A stretch of 64,000 nt of DNA from Linum tenue (lineage: Eukaryota > Streptophyta > Magnoliopsida > Malpighiales > Linaceae): positions 1,116,001 to 1,180,000 of the forward strand of contig CAMGYJ010000006.1 of NCBI GenBank assembly GCA_946122785.1. Direction: 5' to 3'. The notes under the pieces were generated by a model. That model ran no database searches. It was not told the DNA's origin and saw only the letters and a list, made by a program, of their open reading frames with translations. The translations under genes and the position numbers were made by a program. Shown here one piece after another: positions 49,688 through 63,250 of the stretch. Position 1 is the first letter of the stretch; each line of letters begins with the position of its first letter.

Positions 49688-50670
49688 ATCCTGATTGGTT
49701 GTGTAAAGAGGATGGATGAATAGTGTTTTGTGATGACATCACATGTACCACAATTGCAATGGTTGTCGAACCGGTTGAATATCGTGGATCGGCAAACCAG
49801 AATATGAATCGGTTGTAATGTACGATGTTGTTATATTTTCTACATTTAATTGAAAGATTAGTCGGTTTTATGATGAATTTTTTTGTAGTAGTTTGGCTAT
49901 GGTTGGTTGTAATATATAGCACGAGGTGAATAATGCGAAGGTTGTACGCTAATGATGTTTTCATCTTCGGTTTAATGTAATTTCTAATTATATGTTCTGA
50001 TCATGCAGAGAATTTCATCCAAGTGATGTTATACTACTACTAATGTCAACATATATCACGTCTGATAAACACTTCTTTAAGACACATGCAAATGTCACAT
50101 GTAGTTTCGAAACTCGATCTTTTTAATTATAGCTCAATTTTTCCCCCCCGAAATGTTGATCTGACTATATATTTTAAAAGAAAATCGTTGATATATATAA
50201 AAGAGACCAGCTAACTCAAACTCCTCAAGAGAGCTTCATCTAAGTACGTACATAGTTCAAAAGACACGATCTTAACTTAACCACTTAAAACTACAACTTT
50301 CATTTACCACCAAGTCCTATACCAACCATGCATGCACTAACAATGACCCAAAATAACTTTTAACCATGCACATAGCTCTAGCTAGACCACCCTAATCATG
50401 ATTCATGACCCACACCACAACAACCCGACCCGACATGGGTTCTCAATTTTCACCCTCTAGAAAGCTAAAAAAGGAACTAGTCTTGAGAATAACTGAGAAA
50501 GGAGTGCTCTGTAAAAAAGAGGGTAGTCAGTAGTTGCAGACAGAAAGACAGCCAGAAAAGCCTTTCTCATGTATATGAAGCCATGGAGCTCTCTCTAGCT
50601 AGCTAACTCTCTCGGCATATATGCCCAAACGACAAACCATCTTTCTAACCACTTTTCAAAGAACTATTAT

Positions 50671-50688
50671 TCTCTCTCTCTCTCTCTC
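50671..50688. repeat. CT microsatellite
   Basis: Nine CT units in intergenic DNA. Confidence 0.8.
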
Positions 50689-53000
50689 AACAGTGACACA
50701 GCAGCAGTAAAGGGACAGAGAAATCAATCAATCAAATCCACGTTCAAGAAGGGGAACATAGTTGCAGAGAGAATTGGAAAGCAAAAAAAGGAAGAGGAAT
50801 GGAGGGGAGAAAAGTTTGAACTATGTATACTGATTGGATGACAATGATATGAAGGCTAGCTAGGGAGATTCAGCTAGATAGCTAAGCTTTGCTTGTACTG
50901 AGGCAGACCACAGAATGGCAGAATGGAGAATCCCATGTGTTTGTAGTACGTATGGTTTTGTTTTTCCTTTGCTAGCTAGCTAAGTGAGACAGAAGAAAAA
51001 ACAAAAAGGCAGTAAAGTTTGTAACCTATATATCTCAATAGGGGTTGATCGAGTATGGATGGATGACATATTACCATCTCTGGTTCGTAGTTTCGTCGGA
51101 AGGAAGTATCTGGTTATTAGGCTTAAAGTATGTACAACAACGGTTGATTGATGACGTAAATTTGTACTTAAAAAGATGTTATGATGTTGTTGAACGATTA
51201 GAGTTTTCAGTGCTCGGCAAGACCTCTCTCAGTTTGAGTCTGGTAGGGGACCAACTCCCCCAAGTTCATAGCAAGAGCAAACAATAAGCGAGTTTGAGAA
51301 CACGCCTATCATGAAAATTCCAACTCATGACCACAGGGTCAAGAGCCTTGCACTCTAGCAACCCTAAACCCTAATAACACGTTGTCTAAACTTGACTGCA
51401 TGCATGTACTCATAAATAATCACACCATTGAGTTAAAAGTTGAATGCTTTTTAGTTTCACCATCCCACCTTTTTTACTGAAGTAAAAAACAATTTAACTC
51501 ACCTATGACGAAAGCACATATATGGTGAAGTCTTCTTCCCCAATAATTGAACACATCATGTGGAAGCTAAGCTGTCTTTGCCGCCGGGAAAATTGAATTG
51601 TGGACTAGACTGCTTTTCTTCTTCTTCTTTGAATGAATGAATGCATTAAATGGGATACGTACAGAAGCCATTTGAATGGCTGAACACAGAAAGAAAAAAA
51701 AGGAGTGGCTGTGGCTGTGGCTGTGGGTGGCAGAAGACAGTTTTTGCCCATTTAATGCAAAAAGGTTGGAGATGAGAGTAGTAGTAGTAGGCAACTTTGA
51801 TTAGGTCGTGTTTGTCCAATGACGTGCAACGCTCCCGGGATTGCCGCCGTGTTTCGGTTCCAACCAAACATGACATAAATCCATTCATTCAATTCCCCCT
51901 ATAATAGGCTTTCCTTTTTAACATCAAACATCTGTTCACCTTGTTGGGTTGTTTTTCTTGTTTAATGATTCTTGGCGCCGAAGTCTTTACCCTGGGACAC
52001 AGTGCGATCGATGTAATAGCCTACCGGTATATGTAACACTTTGTTTCACTTATTTCGACGGGAATTAACTACGTCGATATCTCCAAAACATAGTGAGTTA
52101 ATGATAAGAGGGTGTTTATCTAGCTAAATGAAAAGACAAATCTCTAAAACTTGATAACAAATTGTGTCGGTTTGCAAGGAGAGTCTGTGAAGGCTATTAA
52201 ATATGTGAATGACTTTAAATTCATCCGAAATAAAAGAAATATATTGTTCATTCTTATGTAATTTTCATCATGGTCTTATTAAGAAAACCAAGATTTTCTT
52301 GGTCTAGCTATGTATATAAAATGAAAGACTAATAACGTTTTACTTCATAATGTGAATGTGGAAAATACTTACTTACCTACCTACCTACAAATGACACGTT
52401 TTCTTTGTCCTTGGTTTGAATAAAATCTTTGGTTTCATCACTTCACATTTGTGATCCCCTTTTAGACCTACATCGTGGCCATGAACACAAAATACAACCA
52501 GACAAACGCTGCTTTGACAAAACTGAAAACCATAGTCCATGAAATGGGACAAATGGCCCCCAAATTTTGGTGCAATGAACCCTCTTTAGTCTTTACCAGC
52601 AGCAGCAGCACACAGTTTCATCTCTCGATCTCAAAGGTCTTCCATGAGATCATGGGGGAACCTTTAATGGGTTAGCCCACCTGGCTAATGGCTATGTTTC
52701 GTGAACCAATCGTCAGCAGCAACCCACTATGGGCGTGAGCCCATCATCATAGGCCTCATTGTCACGGGCTAGCTCACGGCCCAACTTGTCCATCTTGGGT
52801 GAAAATGGTTTTAAGGGTTTTTCAGTTCGTAGAAGCCCACAGTATTTGGGCCTCATTGTATCACTTAAATCTAGTTCATGAAACTTAGGGTCCAGTACAT
52901 CGTTACAGAAAGAATCTCTGACCAAAACGTTCACCATGGACGAGGGGAAGAATCAAACAGTGCCAGCCATGCAAAGACCTTTCTTCTCAGTTTCCTTTTA

Positions 53001-53027
53001 TTCTTCTTCTTCTTCTTCTTCTTCTTC
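53001..53027. repeat. TTC microsatellite upstream of the DGK gene
   Basis: About nine TTC units, 610 bp upstream of the DGK start codon. Confidence 0.8.
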
Positions 53028-53639
53028 GTCTTCCTCTCATCCCACGGAAAGAAAATTCCGCGCCTTCTAGACAAGGTGGGGCCCGGTGGAAAACATAACC
53101 GAAAACAACGGCAATTTAAAAAATCTTCCGGAGTGGGGCCCGGGCCACAGCACAGGCAGCCATTGACTGCTCTTCCCGCGAACCACGCTGGCGGGTCAAA
53201 TCTGTTGACGGTTAACTGATCAATCTTCCTTCCTATTTACTTTTTTTTTGGGGGTGAAAGGTAGACATAATTTGCTAATGATAATTGATTAAGATTTCTG
53301 ATTTTTATTCGGTTGTCAAACTTTTAGTCTTTTGATTGGTAAAATGTACAAATTTGTCAAATTAATTGACCAAAATGGAATAAACCATTTCCATTTTGAA
53401 AGGAGGAAGAAAAGAAAGAAACAAAAAAAGAATATCCAACTCATAAAATAAATAACAGCCAAAAAACAATGCGCAAGCCAGAGAATCTTTTTCCTCTTAA
53501 CAGTTTCGAGGGAGAGAGAAGCCATCTGCGGGACAGAGTTGCTTTCTTCTTCGCTTTTTTTGGTGGGTTGGGTTCTCTCGTCCGCCGCCGCTAATAATAG
53601 AACCCAGTGAGAGCGAGAGAGAGAAAAGGCGAAGGAGAG

Positions 53640-56600
53640 ATGGATTCACCGACTTCGACGGCGACTTCAACGGCGGCGGTCGATTCGTCGACGACGGCGA
53701 CGGTCGATTCGTCGACGTCGACGAGGATCGTGGGGTCGAGATCTTCGATGATCGATTCGATCCGTGGGTGCGGGCTGTCCGGCGCCAGAATCGACAAGGA
53801 AGTGCTGAGGAAGAAGCTCGTCATGCCGGAATACCTCCGGCGAGCCATGGCCGACGCGATTAGGTCGAAAGACGGGGCGGAGGCCTGCGAGCGCCACCAC
53901 AACAGCGGCGAACTGAGAGTCCCCGAGGACGCGCCGCAATGCCCCATGGTGGTGTTCGTCAATTCGAAGAGCGGTGGCCGCCATGGCCCCGAACTCAAGG
54001 AGCGGCTCCAGCAGTTAATGAGCGAGGAACAGGTTAGAAAAGGCAGGGGTTTTCTTTCGATTACAAATTATTTTAGGGTTCATGTCAGAGTGAAAGAGAT
54101 TGGGATTGGAATTAACCTAGCGCAAGTTATTAGGAACTTGGCTTGTTGAAATGTGAAGTGATGCGTAATGCAGGTTTTTGACCTCTCAGATGTGAAGCCT
54201 CACGAATTCGTGAGATATGGACTGGTATGTATAGAGAAGATGGCCATCCTTGGTGATCTTTGTGCCAAAGAGTGTCGGGAGAAAATGAGGATTATGGTAT
54301 GGTTACTGCCATTGTTTTGTGATCGTTGTTGAAAGGTGATGCCATTTCTGAGAGTAAGTGACTTAGTGAGTTTTGTTTGTCTTTATGCTATTGGTAAGGT
54401 TGCTGGAGGAGATGGTACAGTTGGTTGGGTATTGGGATGTCTAGCAGAACTTCACCAAGAGGGAAGACAGCCGGCTCCTCCGGTTGGGATCATTCCACTC
54501 GGTACAGGCAATGACTTGTCGAGGAGTTTCGGTTGGGTATTGACTTATATCATCCTTCTGTTTTCATGTAGTTTTTCAAGTTTTCATCTTTTGATGTTTT
54601 CTTTGTTGACCCTTTGTTGTATTACCATCATTTAGGGAGGTTCATTTCCTTTTGCTTGGAAATCAGCTATTAAGCGATCTCTTGATAGGGCCACTGCTGG
54701 GCCTGTTTGCCGTCTTGATAGGTAAGTCAGCTGCCACCATCCTCCTGTGGCTTTTTCTCCATTGGTTTATATTTTCTAAATATGTTAACTTACTTATCCA
54801 GGTTCACTTTCCCTTCTTTTTTTGGTAGAAAGGTTTATTTTTTTCTGTGTCTGTATGAGTTGTCTTCTTCTGTCTGGCATGGCTGTTCCCCATTTGTAGG
54901 CTTTTGTTTGAAGCTGGTCCTTGCTCTCATGCCTTACTGCTAGATTTCTTTTAAAGTTTTTCGGTTGCAGTAACTCAGAGTGATCAATGATTTTCGTGTG
55001 GTATAGCTGGTGACTAAACAGCCTTGTCATGCAGTTGGCAGGTTGTGATTTCGATGTCCGAAGGGCAAGTTGTCGATGCTCCCTATTCCTTAAAGGCTAC
55101 TGAAGATTGCCAGCTTGATCAGGTTTGTACTACTGCATCCATATAAGTGTGCTGTCAACTGAGAATGCGGTGCAGGCTTTTGTTTGCTGTTGAATTCCCC
55201 TGGCCAGACTTTCCTTCTTATCACGTTGGAGTTCTTGTGAACGGGTTACAGCTATCTGTTATATGTTCACATTATTGGAGCAGCAATGGTTTATAGTGTG
55301 TTCTTTCTGCAATATTTTTGAAGTGAAAAGCAGTCTGTTTTTAGAGAGCGGTTGGGATCGGGAAGTGTGATCCATATTGGGAGTTGATATTATGACCGGT
55401 GTCCTGGTTGTTAACAAAAATATTTCCTTGCGCAATAGGGTGTTCTTTTAAAGAGTGTGGTCTTACGGTCTATCGATGCAGTTGTGTTGATATCTAAATG
55501 TTTGGTTCTCAGGATTTGGAAGTTGAGGGGCTGTTGGCTGAGAAAATGGCTTGCTATGAAGGAGTATTTTATAACTACTTCAGCATAGGTATTACCTTGT
55601 GTTATTTGTATGCCATTGGGAAATTTGTCTGCTCAAATCATTTCAGTCAACTTACAGTTCAACTCTGGGTCTAAGTTTGTCCATTGTTACTGCCGTAATG
55701 CCTGTAATCATGGGTCTTAGAATTTTCTCAAGAAATGACACATCATATTTGTTGCCTTTACTTTAGAGGAACTGAAACTTTGGTTCCTATCAGGAAGCTT
55801 AACTTTTTGCTATGTGCCTACAGGGATGGATGCCCAAGTTGCTTATGGCTTTCACCATTTACGTAATGAAAAACCTTACCTTGCACAAGGTCCCATTGCA
55901 AATAAGGTTAGACAACTTTTCTGATTACTTTACAAGTTGCCAAAAGGATTTTGTAATGTTATACGGTAGACAACCTACTGTGGACACATTCCAACTCATC
56001 ATTCCTCCTCTATTACGAAAATATATATCTTTAATGTTTTTGTATCTAAGGGAAATAGCTGATGTACAACTATGATGATCCATTTCGCCAGAAAAATGGA
56101 ATGCCAAATGCTATGTATGTCATGTATAGTTAGCATTTGCCAGCTCCAGTAGAAACTTCAACTTTTGGGTTCAAAAGATTTCTCTAAGAGTTTCGGTTAA
56201 TGTATCGACAATGTCCAAATGCATAAACCTTTCATCTTTTGCAATTTTTAGTGCCTAGTAAACTCATTTATTATATATTTACAGTCCTTATAATCTCGAG
56301 TAGTAGTTCAGGAGACTATACTTTTGTTGTTTCTGGGGACAGTTGTTCGGCATCCCTATTAAATTATTAATCTCCTTTTGGTATGGTGCAGATAATATAC
56401 TCTGGTTACAGTTGCACCCAGGGCTGGTTTCTCACTCCTTGCATTAACGATCCCGGTCTGAGGTTGGCTTATCTCCAACCAAATTTGTCAATGATTCATT
56501 TCGAGGAAGCAGGAGGGCAACTTCCCTCTTGTTTGTTCACATATCTTGCTTTCGTTAGAATCTGATCTCATGAAGATCAATACTAACTCGAAGATGATTG

Positions 56601-57764
56601 CTGCAGGGGGCTCAAAAATGTCATCAGGATGCACATTAAAAAGGTTAATTGCTCAGAATGGGAACAGATCCCTGTTCCTAAAAGGTAAAAGCCTGCTGTC
56701 TTTTGTTGTTCTTATCTTCAACTTGAAAGACTTTCACTGCTGTTTCCATTTATTTGCGTGTTGGTTCACCTTTGATCTTTGTTATCTGCAGTGTAAGAGC
56801 GATAGTTTGTTTGAACCTTCACAACTATGGAAGTGGGAGAAATCCATGGGGCAACCCAACTGCTGACTACTTGGAGAAGGTAATAACACACTCTTTCATA
56901 TTCAAGGTCTTCAGCAAACTTTATACAAGGGAATCAGTTTTCTCCACTCTTGTTTCATTCGAGGGTATATTGACTTGCGCAAACAACATTTCCCGTCTAT
57001 TTTGACAGAGGGGATTCGTAGAGGCTCATGTTGACGATGGTCTCCTAGAAATTTTTGGTTTGAAACAAGGGTGGCATGCCTCATTTGTGATGGTTGAACT
57101 CATATCCGCGAAACACATAGCCCAGGTACAGTAGTAGTGGCATAGATGTTTTTCCATGCATGTTTCAGCTGGCCAAATTTGAAACACGGTAGCACCCAAG
57201 TTAAAGATGCCAATTTGGTCATTTAACTCGGCTACATGCATCACATTGGGCACTGGATAAACTCGGTACTGAGACACCACCTAAATCACTGTAACTCGGC
57301 CAAAAATGTCACCATTTAGCATTTCCACCTCCTTCAGTTTTTGCCGTCATCTTGCTGATCTGGAAGCACAACAAACGGGAGAGATGACAATTCGAACAGT
57401 GACTTATTATGGCGAGTTCGGTACTTTAGCTGATCTCAATACCGAGTTTATTCATTGCACCAATGTGATGCATACAAGCGAGTTCAGAGCAAATTGGCTT
57501 AGCCTGTAGAACTATATGCTTGAAGAAAACTAGATAGCACAGTAGCAATGGGCTTCAAAACGTCGGCTTTCTTGATTCAACGATTTCCCTTTTGCTCTAT
57601 CTCAGGCTGCAGCGATTAGACTGGAGATAAGGGGAGGGGAATGGAAAGACGCGTTTCTCCAGATGGACGGTGAGCCATGGAAGCAGCCGATGAGCAGGGA
57701 GTACTCGTCGTTTGTAGAAATAAGGCGGGTACCTCATCAGTCAGTTATGATCAGCGGCGAGTAA
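53640..57764 (+). CDS. DGK7: Diacylglycerol kinase, cluster II (DGK7-like)
   Basis: Twelve exons: 53640-54032, 54174-54296, 54399-54536, 54636-54721, 55035-55122, 55513-55588, 55824-55906, 56392-56462, 56607-56684, 56792-56879, 57009-57125 and 57606-57764. They join to 499 codons plus stop, close to Arabidopsis DGK7. The enzyme phosphorylates diacylglycerol to phosphatidic acid, a lipid messenger. Seen: a Ser/Thr-rich N-terminus, the catalytic domain start [15 protein letters not shown] (from 102), the glycine-rich nucleotide loop [13 protein letters not shown] (173-185), [20 protein letters not shown], and the accessory domain with [16 protein letters not shown] and [16 protein letters not shown]. 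There is no C1 domain or membrane helix, as expected for cluster II and unlike DGK1/2. [13 protein letters not shown] and YSCTQGWF fit DGK7 better than DGK4, but this is recall, not a search. Intron 11 contains an inverted-repeat insert. Confidence 0.94.
57209..57498. mobile_element. MITE-like insert in intron 11 of the DGK gene
   Basis: The arms start GCCAATTTGGTC (57209) and, reading inward from the other end, GCCAATTTGCTC (57498). They share ATGCATCACATTGG and ATAAACTCGGTA.TGAGA. The inverted repeats extend about 90 bp with substitutions, leaving about 110 bp between them. No clear target duplication. The insert fills most of a 480-bp intron. Confidence 0.55.
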
Positions 57765-60704
57765 CATGACCTCCGTAAAAGCAAAGAAAAACCCAGTAGC
57801 TCTGTTAAGGGGAAGATTTGTTAAATATTCTTGTTAATATTGATGGGGTGGAAGGAAGGGAACGCTGATAAAACTGTGTAACACGACAAAAGAAAAAAAT
57901 GGTAGTGTCCATCTGCTGAACCAAAATTTGTAACCATTTCTTTACTCTTTCCCTCTCCAGTGCGAGTGCCCCAGTGTGTGTGTGTGTGATTTTAGCCTAG
58001 CCTCCTGCCTACTGGCATTCCATTGTATCGATAACTCATTTGAAAAGTAGGTGTGAATGATCACTTTCTCCAGGCTAATCGTGTTGAAATATAACTTCAT
58101 CTTCTGGTTTCCATCCTGGTAGATTTCAGTTTACATCTTCTGGTTTCCATTGTGTGCTTAACAAACAAGAACTAGGGCTGCACAATGATTCGATCCATGA
58201 AGCAAGCACTGTGTCGGCCATAGATACTATCCTCAGTGGAACAACATATCAGTGAAGAAAAAATGATCCTTATTCCATGTCTTTGTCCAACAAGCTGAGC
58301 TTTTATCAACAGAGGAGACATAGCATAGAAGAAGAAGAAGTGAAGGTATCTATCTATGGTTCTGTCAATCTATCAGTGTGTATATATGGATCTTTAGAGC
58401 ACGCGTGGAGGCGTTTGAGTCACGGCCGGCAGCCAGTGCATTAATCTGTTCCCCCAAAGCCATAGATTATAGAAATGTATAGTGTGCATGTCAATCATGG
58501 ATCAGCCGGTCCACTTGGTGAGTAAGTTGCTGCAAACCCAATTGCTTGGCTCGACTTTTGCCATTATTCTGCTCGTTGAATATTGGGGTGGTCGACAGTC
58601 GACATATCAATCTGGGTTCTCTTCAGAGTGACGTCTCCCACTCTTTCAGGTAGCTAGTGGGGTTGTAACTTGAAAGCAACTAGCTAGAGGATCACAATGG
58701 AGTTCTATAACTGATATGCTTCGATCTGTATCGAACCGTGAGTCGATCGATTCGAGTTAGTGAAGATGATGATTTGCTCGTACTAATGATAATTCTATAT
58801 GAAGCATGCATATTTGTTTGACATTCGACTCGTTTTATTAAGTCTATAGCAATATAGTTATGATCAGGCTAAGATTAGAAGTATTGATGTCACCATTCGC
58901 TAATAATTAAAGCAACTAGACTCACAACTCTAACTGGTTGATAACCCATAAAACTCTAAATGGCTGATAACCCATGACCCGAATCGACCTAATATGTGGT
59001 CCATTTATGATATCGTATCTCGTCTTTAACTTGGTTAGTAACATAGTGTCATTCATGATCCAAAATTTGTAAATTTTTCGTTAGTAAAGAAATCTTGATA
59101 CTATCTGAAAGAAATTACTTCATTTTGATAATTGATGAAGCTATGAAAAAGAGTTTAAAAGTGAATTATACCATATGATTCTCTCAACACCAAATGCTCA
59201 ACAAAGTGACATAGAAAGAGATAGAGGGAGAGAGGAGATACTGATACAGCTATTTGTGTGTAGTCCTAATCCATGAAACACTGAAAATGGCTTCCCCACT
59301 AGCTAGCAAGCAAGCCAAAGCATCCATGGCAACACTTCAGTCCTGTCAAAATTTTGTTCCTTATCTTAAACTATCATTGCACCATAGATAGATAGTAAGT
59401 TGAAGGCAGCAGGCCATGGTTATTTAATTTTGGGGACAAATCCAAAGGGGACCCTTGGTTTGGAGGGTTAGTGATGAGCCATCTGCATCATCTTAATTTG
59501 TGCAGCTTTCTAGTAAACCAGCTAAGCCCCCTTTTATGGCCTGGGAATGACAACTTGGCCAGGCCAATTTGTCGAGCCATGGGGAGGCAAAAGGTGAAGA
59601 GTCTCTTTGCCCCATCATTTTTGCTAAAGTGACTCAGCCTCCATAGACACCATATCTTGTTTGCTTGCATGGCAGCTTTGGTTCCATCTGCCTCCACCCT
59701 TTGTGGTTCCTAGCTTGATTCCATGATCCCCTTCGAGAGCAAAGGTTTTTTTTTAGAAACGGACCAATTAAAGGGGTAGAGAAGGCTATATTATAATAGT
59801 AGATCAGGAAGAAGGTAAGAGTTTATGGATATGAGGGTGTGCTGTTCTAAATGACATAGAGTCACTTATTGGAATGGATTTGGAGGTGTTTATGCCTTCT
59901 TAATCGTTGGTGCTCATCGATCCAATCTCTTTTCTCACGGTTTCCTTCAACCTAATGATAGTTCGTGTTCATCAATCCAACCAAATCAGATAACAAAAAA
60001 TACAAGGTACTTCTGTCGACCAATTCTAACAACCAGATTGGTTGGAATATGCACCTAACTAGCCTACTGATGCGAACCCACAATGTGGTGTCAAAAATCA
60101 ATCAGTTTCAATAAGTCGAGTTATTGATACCAACTTCATTCACGAATTATGAGGCCCACAAGCTCATTTTGGGATTTTTCAAGCTTTCTCCCTTTCTATG
60201 TCCTAAAGTTATAGTGATTAATATGAGTAATTACATACTTTTTCTAATCTAAATCACCTAAAGATACCATTTGACAAATAAGGGTCTTGCATTCAATTGC
60301 ATATGTTCTCATATCCATAATAACATGGGGATCTCATCATCATTCCTCCATTTCTCCCCTGATCCCTTTTTCAAACCCCTTTTTTGTATGAGCAAGTTGA
60401 AGTTTGGAGATATGATCAACCGAGATATTTTATTGCTCATCAATGGATAGAATATATATTAGTTCCCCACTTCATAGATTTCTTCTTCCCCTTAATTATA
60501 ACTCAGGAGATTATATTCTAATATCCTTCAAATCAATTATCTCCTTTTCAAATGTCGTCGCCATAGTGTTGTTTCCTACTATATACTGGTCATTGTGATA
60601 GACCAACAGTGAAAGAAACAGCAACCCATTCTCCGCATTTGGCTAAGGGTGGAATGGACACCACCCCGCCTTGAGCTAATCCAGTCACTTTTATAGGGGG
60701 TTCA

Positions 60705-60850
60705 ATTACACTTAAACAGTCACTAAACTTGGGTTGGAGCCTTGGAGGGGGGTGATAGTACCAAATGGTCACTAAAGTTTGACATTTTTTGTAATGAAAT
60801 CCATTGCTTAAGTTTGAAATAGTTAAAGAAATACTTTGCTCTGGATTTTA
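60705..60850. repeat. MITE fragment with GTCACTAAA motifs
   Basis: AAACAGTCACTAAACTTGGG and AAATGGTCACTAAAGTTTG lie 54 bp apart, with a related ATTGCTTAAGTTTG downstream. The wording matches the 44.5-kb fragment. Probably a decayed member of one dispersed family. Confidence 0.35.
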
Positions 60851-63118
60851 CAGATCGGTGGGTGGCCAAATCACCCAACAAATAATAGAATATGTCACAT
60901 GAACTCTTTGAAGAAGTGTGGTTTAGATTTCAGATAATGTGAATTCGAATGGATTGGGCAATGTATCTGCTACGGTTTATGAGTTGAAATGGGTAGTCTA
61001 TGCAATGAGGACAAATCAGTATCAAACATTCGAGTTGGTGAGAAAGACCCATGTATGGATCTTGTACACTTCCTTATACAACGTAACCTCTCATACGAAA
61101 GTTAACTCACGAGATTGAAGTCTACACAAGCATATCATACCATCCACTTAAATCAATTGTTAATATTAGTGATGATTTGAATACAAGAATTTTCTGCCAA
61201 ATCTCGATATGATACCACGAGAACCAATTAGTTAGTGAATTAATTAAGATGATGCTGATACATGAGTGTGCACATTTATGTGTCATTTGTCAACTCATGG
61301 TGAATGAAACCAAAAAGAACATTCTCTTGGGGTCAAAATGCGAAGGGGTGAAAACAAATCTTTCATCAAAGAGGGGATGGAGAGGTACATAAAATGCACA
61401 TAAATGGGAGAAAAAGATATGAAAAAACTATATGATTCTCTTTGATCACTCACACATGCACCAAGTTTTGTCACAAAAAAATGGGGTTCGATCGTGGGGT
61501 GCCACCATTATAGAGCTTGCTATTGCATTGATCTAATCCGATTAGCCAAAGACAGACGACACAAAGATATTCCCTAGTGTCCTTTGCATGGATTTTGGGT
61601 TACTTCATGTCATCCACCCACAAAAAATGTAAGTTTGGACATTATGAGCTTTTGTGAAAGGGGGGAGATGATGGTTGATTCCTTCAAAAATTTTGTTTGA
61701 AGATGCGATTAACTTTTTTTTAATTCTCAAGTGTTTTTTTGTTCTACGAATGAAGGAGAGAGAAGTGTTAATTAGGTTTGTTTATTTTACTTTGTTTTAC
61801 TCAAGATACTTACATATAGAACAAATCATGCGTCATTTATACATTCTCATAATTATATTCATTGAACTGTAAATATTTGTATCTATAATGAGATTGACCG
61901 TAGAGATGTCTATCCTTGAATGACATTGAACGTGCACTCCATGTCTGAACACATAGATGCATGGCCTTGATCGTGTCTGATATCTTGTAAACAACACCTT
62001 AAGTCATGTAGATAGAAGGCGAGTATGTTGTACAATCAAGTGGTCATCTGATCCAATCCAACACCTAATGCTTTATCAATGTTTGGTCTAGTGGTCGCCT
62101 CGATAATATTGAATGTTTGATTACATAGACATTAGTTGCATATACAAGGTTTTCAAAGTTTTCTAGTAGTGGTGCATTGTTAACTTTCCATTTGTAAGAA
62201 ATAGGGTTCTCTCTCAAACCTTTTATGTTGTTATAAACATAAGATAACATAGGGAGGTAGTTAAGATTTTATAATCTTTTATCTTAAAAGAGAATTTCTC
62301 GTAGTTGAGATAGAATAATGTTGGAGTCACAAGAAATCGGTTCATGGGCAAAGATTTTTATAAAAGGTTTACATTAAAATTAGGGGTAATCCAGATACGA
62401 CCACTTTTATCCATCTCCATAAGATTTTCTCGTTCCAGTTTATCGAGATTCGCATGCCAAATCATTGCAATCATCAGTCAACTAATATTAAAATTTCGGT
62501 ACAAAGAAACTTGATGAGGAAGAAAGCCACACTAGAGTGAATGTTAATTTCAGTTATCCCTAACTTCATTGCAACAAGTACGTTACGTATAACAATATTA
62601 TTCATTGACCGATTCATGGATAACCACAAAAATTTGGTGACTGTATATGTAATTAACCCTAAAGTGACCTTCCTAAGTCCTAAACATCGAGGAGCTAAAG
62701 AGCACTGTGGTGCTGGTGGTGTTTTGGTCCCAAATGGCCAATTTATCATCAAGTGCTCTGAGCTGGGTTTTTGGCAGCTATGGGGCCATCAGCCATGGAT
62801 GTAATCTAACATTTCTCTGATTGTTTGTTTGTTTGTTTGGGTGTCATTGAAAAGCAATGCCACATGGTGATTTTTTTTTTTTGGAAAATTGGAGGACCAC
62901 ATCATAGAATTTCCCTGAATTGATGTCTTCAGATATCTCTCACTCTCAAAAGCCAAAGCAAAAACAGCCAATTGTAGTGATTATATTGGAGGCCCGACAA
63001 AATTTTACCCTCCGCAATTCGATCAACGGAAGGAAGAGCGAGGCTATTAGCAGTCTTTCTTATCTTTTCTATTGGTTGCTCGTAACTTGATGAACACGAG
63101 ACTTAATAGTCAAACCAG

Positions 63119-63250
63119 ACTCTGATACTATACATAAACCAACTGAACCAATAATTTAAGTTGTTAGAGGATGATTATGTATAAATCTTATACTTACTTC
63201 CTCACACATTATATTCCATCTTACCCCAGATGTTGATACAACCCAAATGT
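63119..63250 (-). mobile_element. LTR end and primer-binding-site remnant
   Basis: On the - strand TAGTATCAGAGT (63130-63119) matches 10 of 12 bases of the tRNA-Met primer-binding site TGGTATCAGAGC. Just upstream on that strand are TATAAGATTTATACATAATC, ATCCTCTAACAACTTAAATT and GGTTCAGTTGGTTTATG, wording I know from short plant LTRs of TRIM/Copia type. A start near TGTATCAACATCTGGGG (about 63242) is likely. No internal coding region follows. Confidence 0.4.

Larger units (their letters stand above)
41111..53639. other. Long AT-rich intergenic tract
   Basis: Twelve and a half kilobases without a gene I can support. It carries scattered repeats listed separately: a MITE fragment near 44.5 kb, a SINE-like copy at 48.5 kb, a hairpin at 49.2 kb and a hAT-like MITE at 49.5 kb. 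It also has a CT run (50671-50688), a telomere-like pair of AAACCCTAA units at about 51361-51375, and a TTC run (53001-53027) in the presumed DGK promoter. Many ORFs of 60-146 codons are present but are low in complexity and unlinked. Confidence 0.5.
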
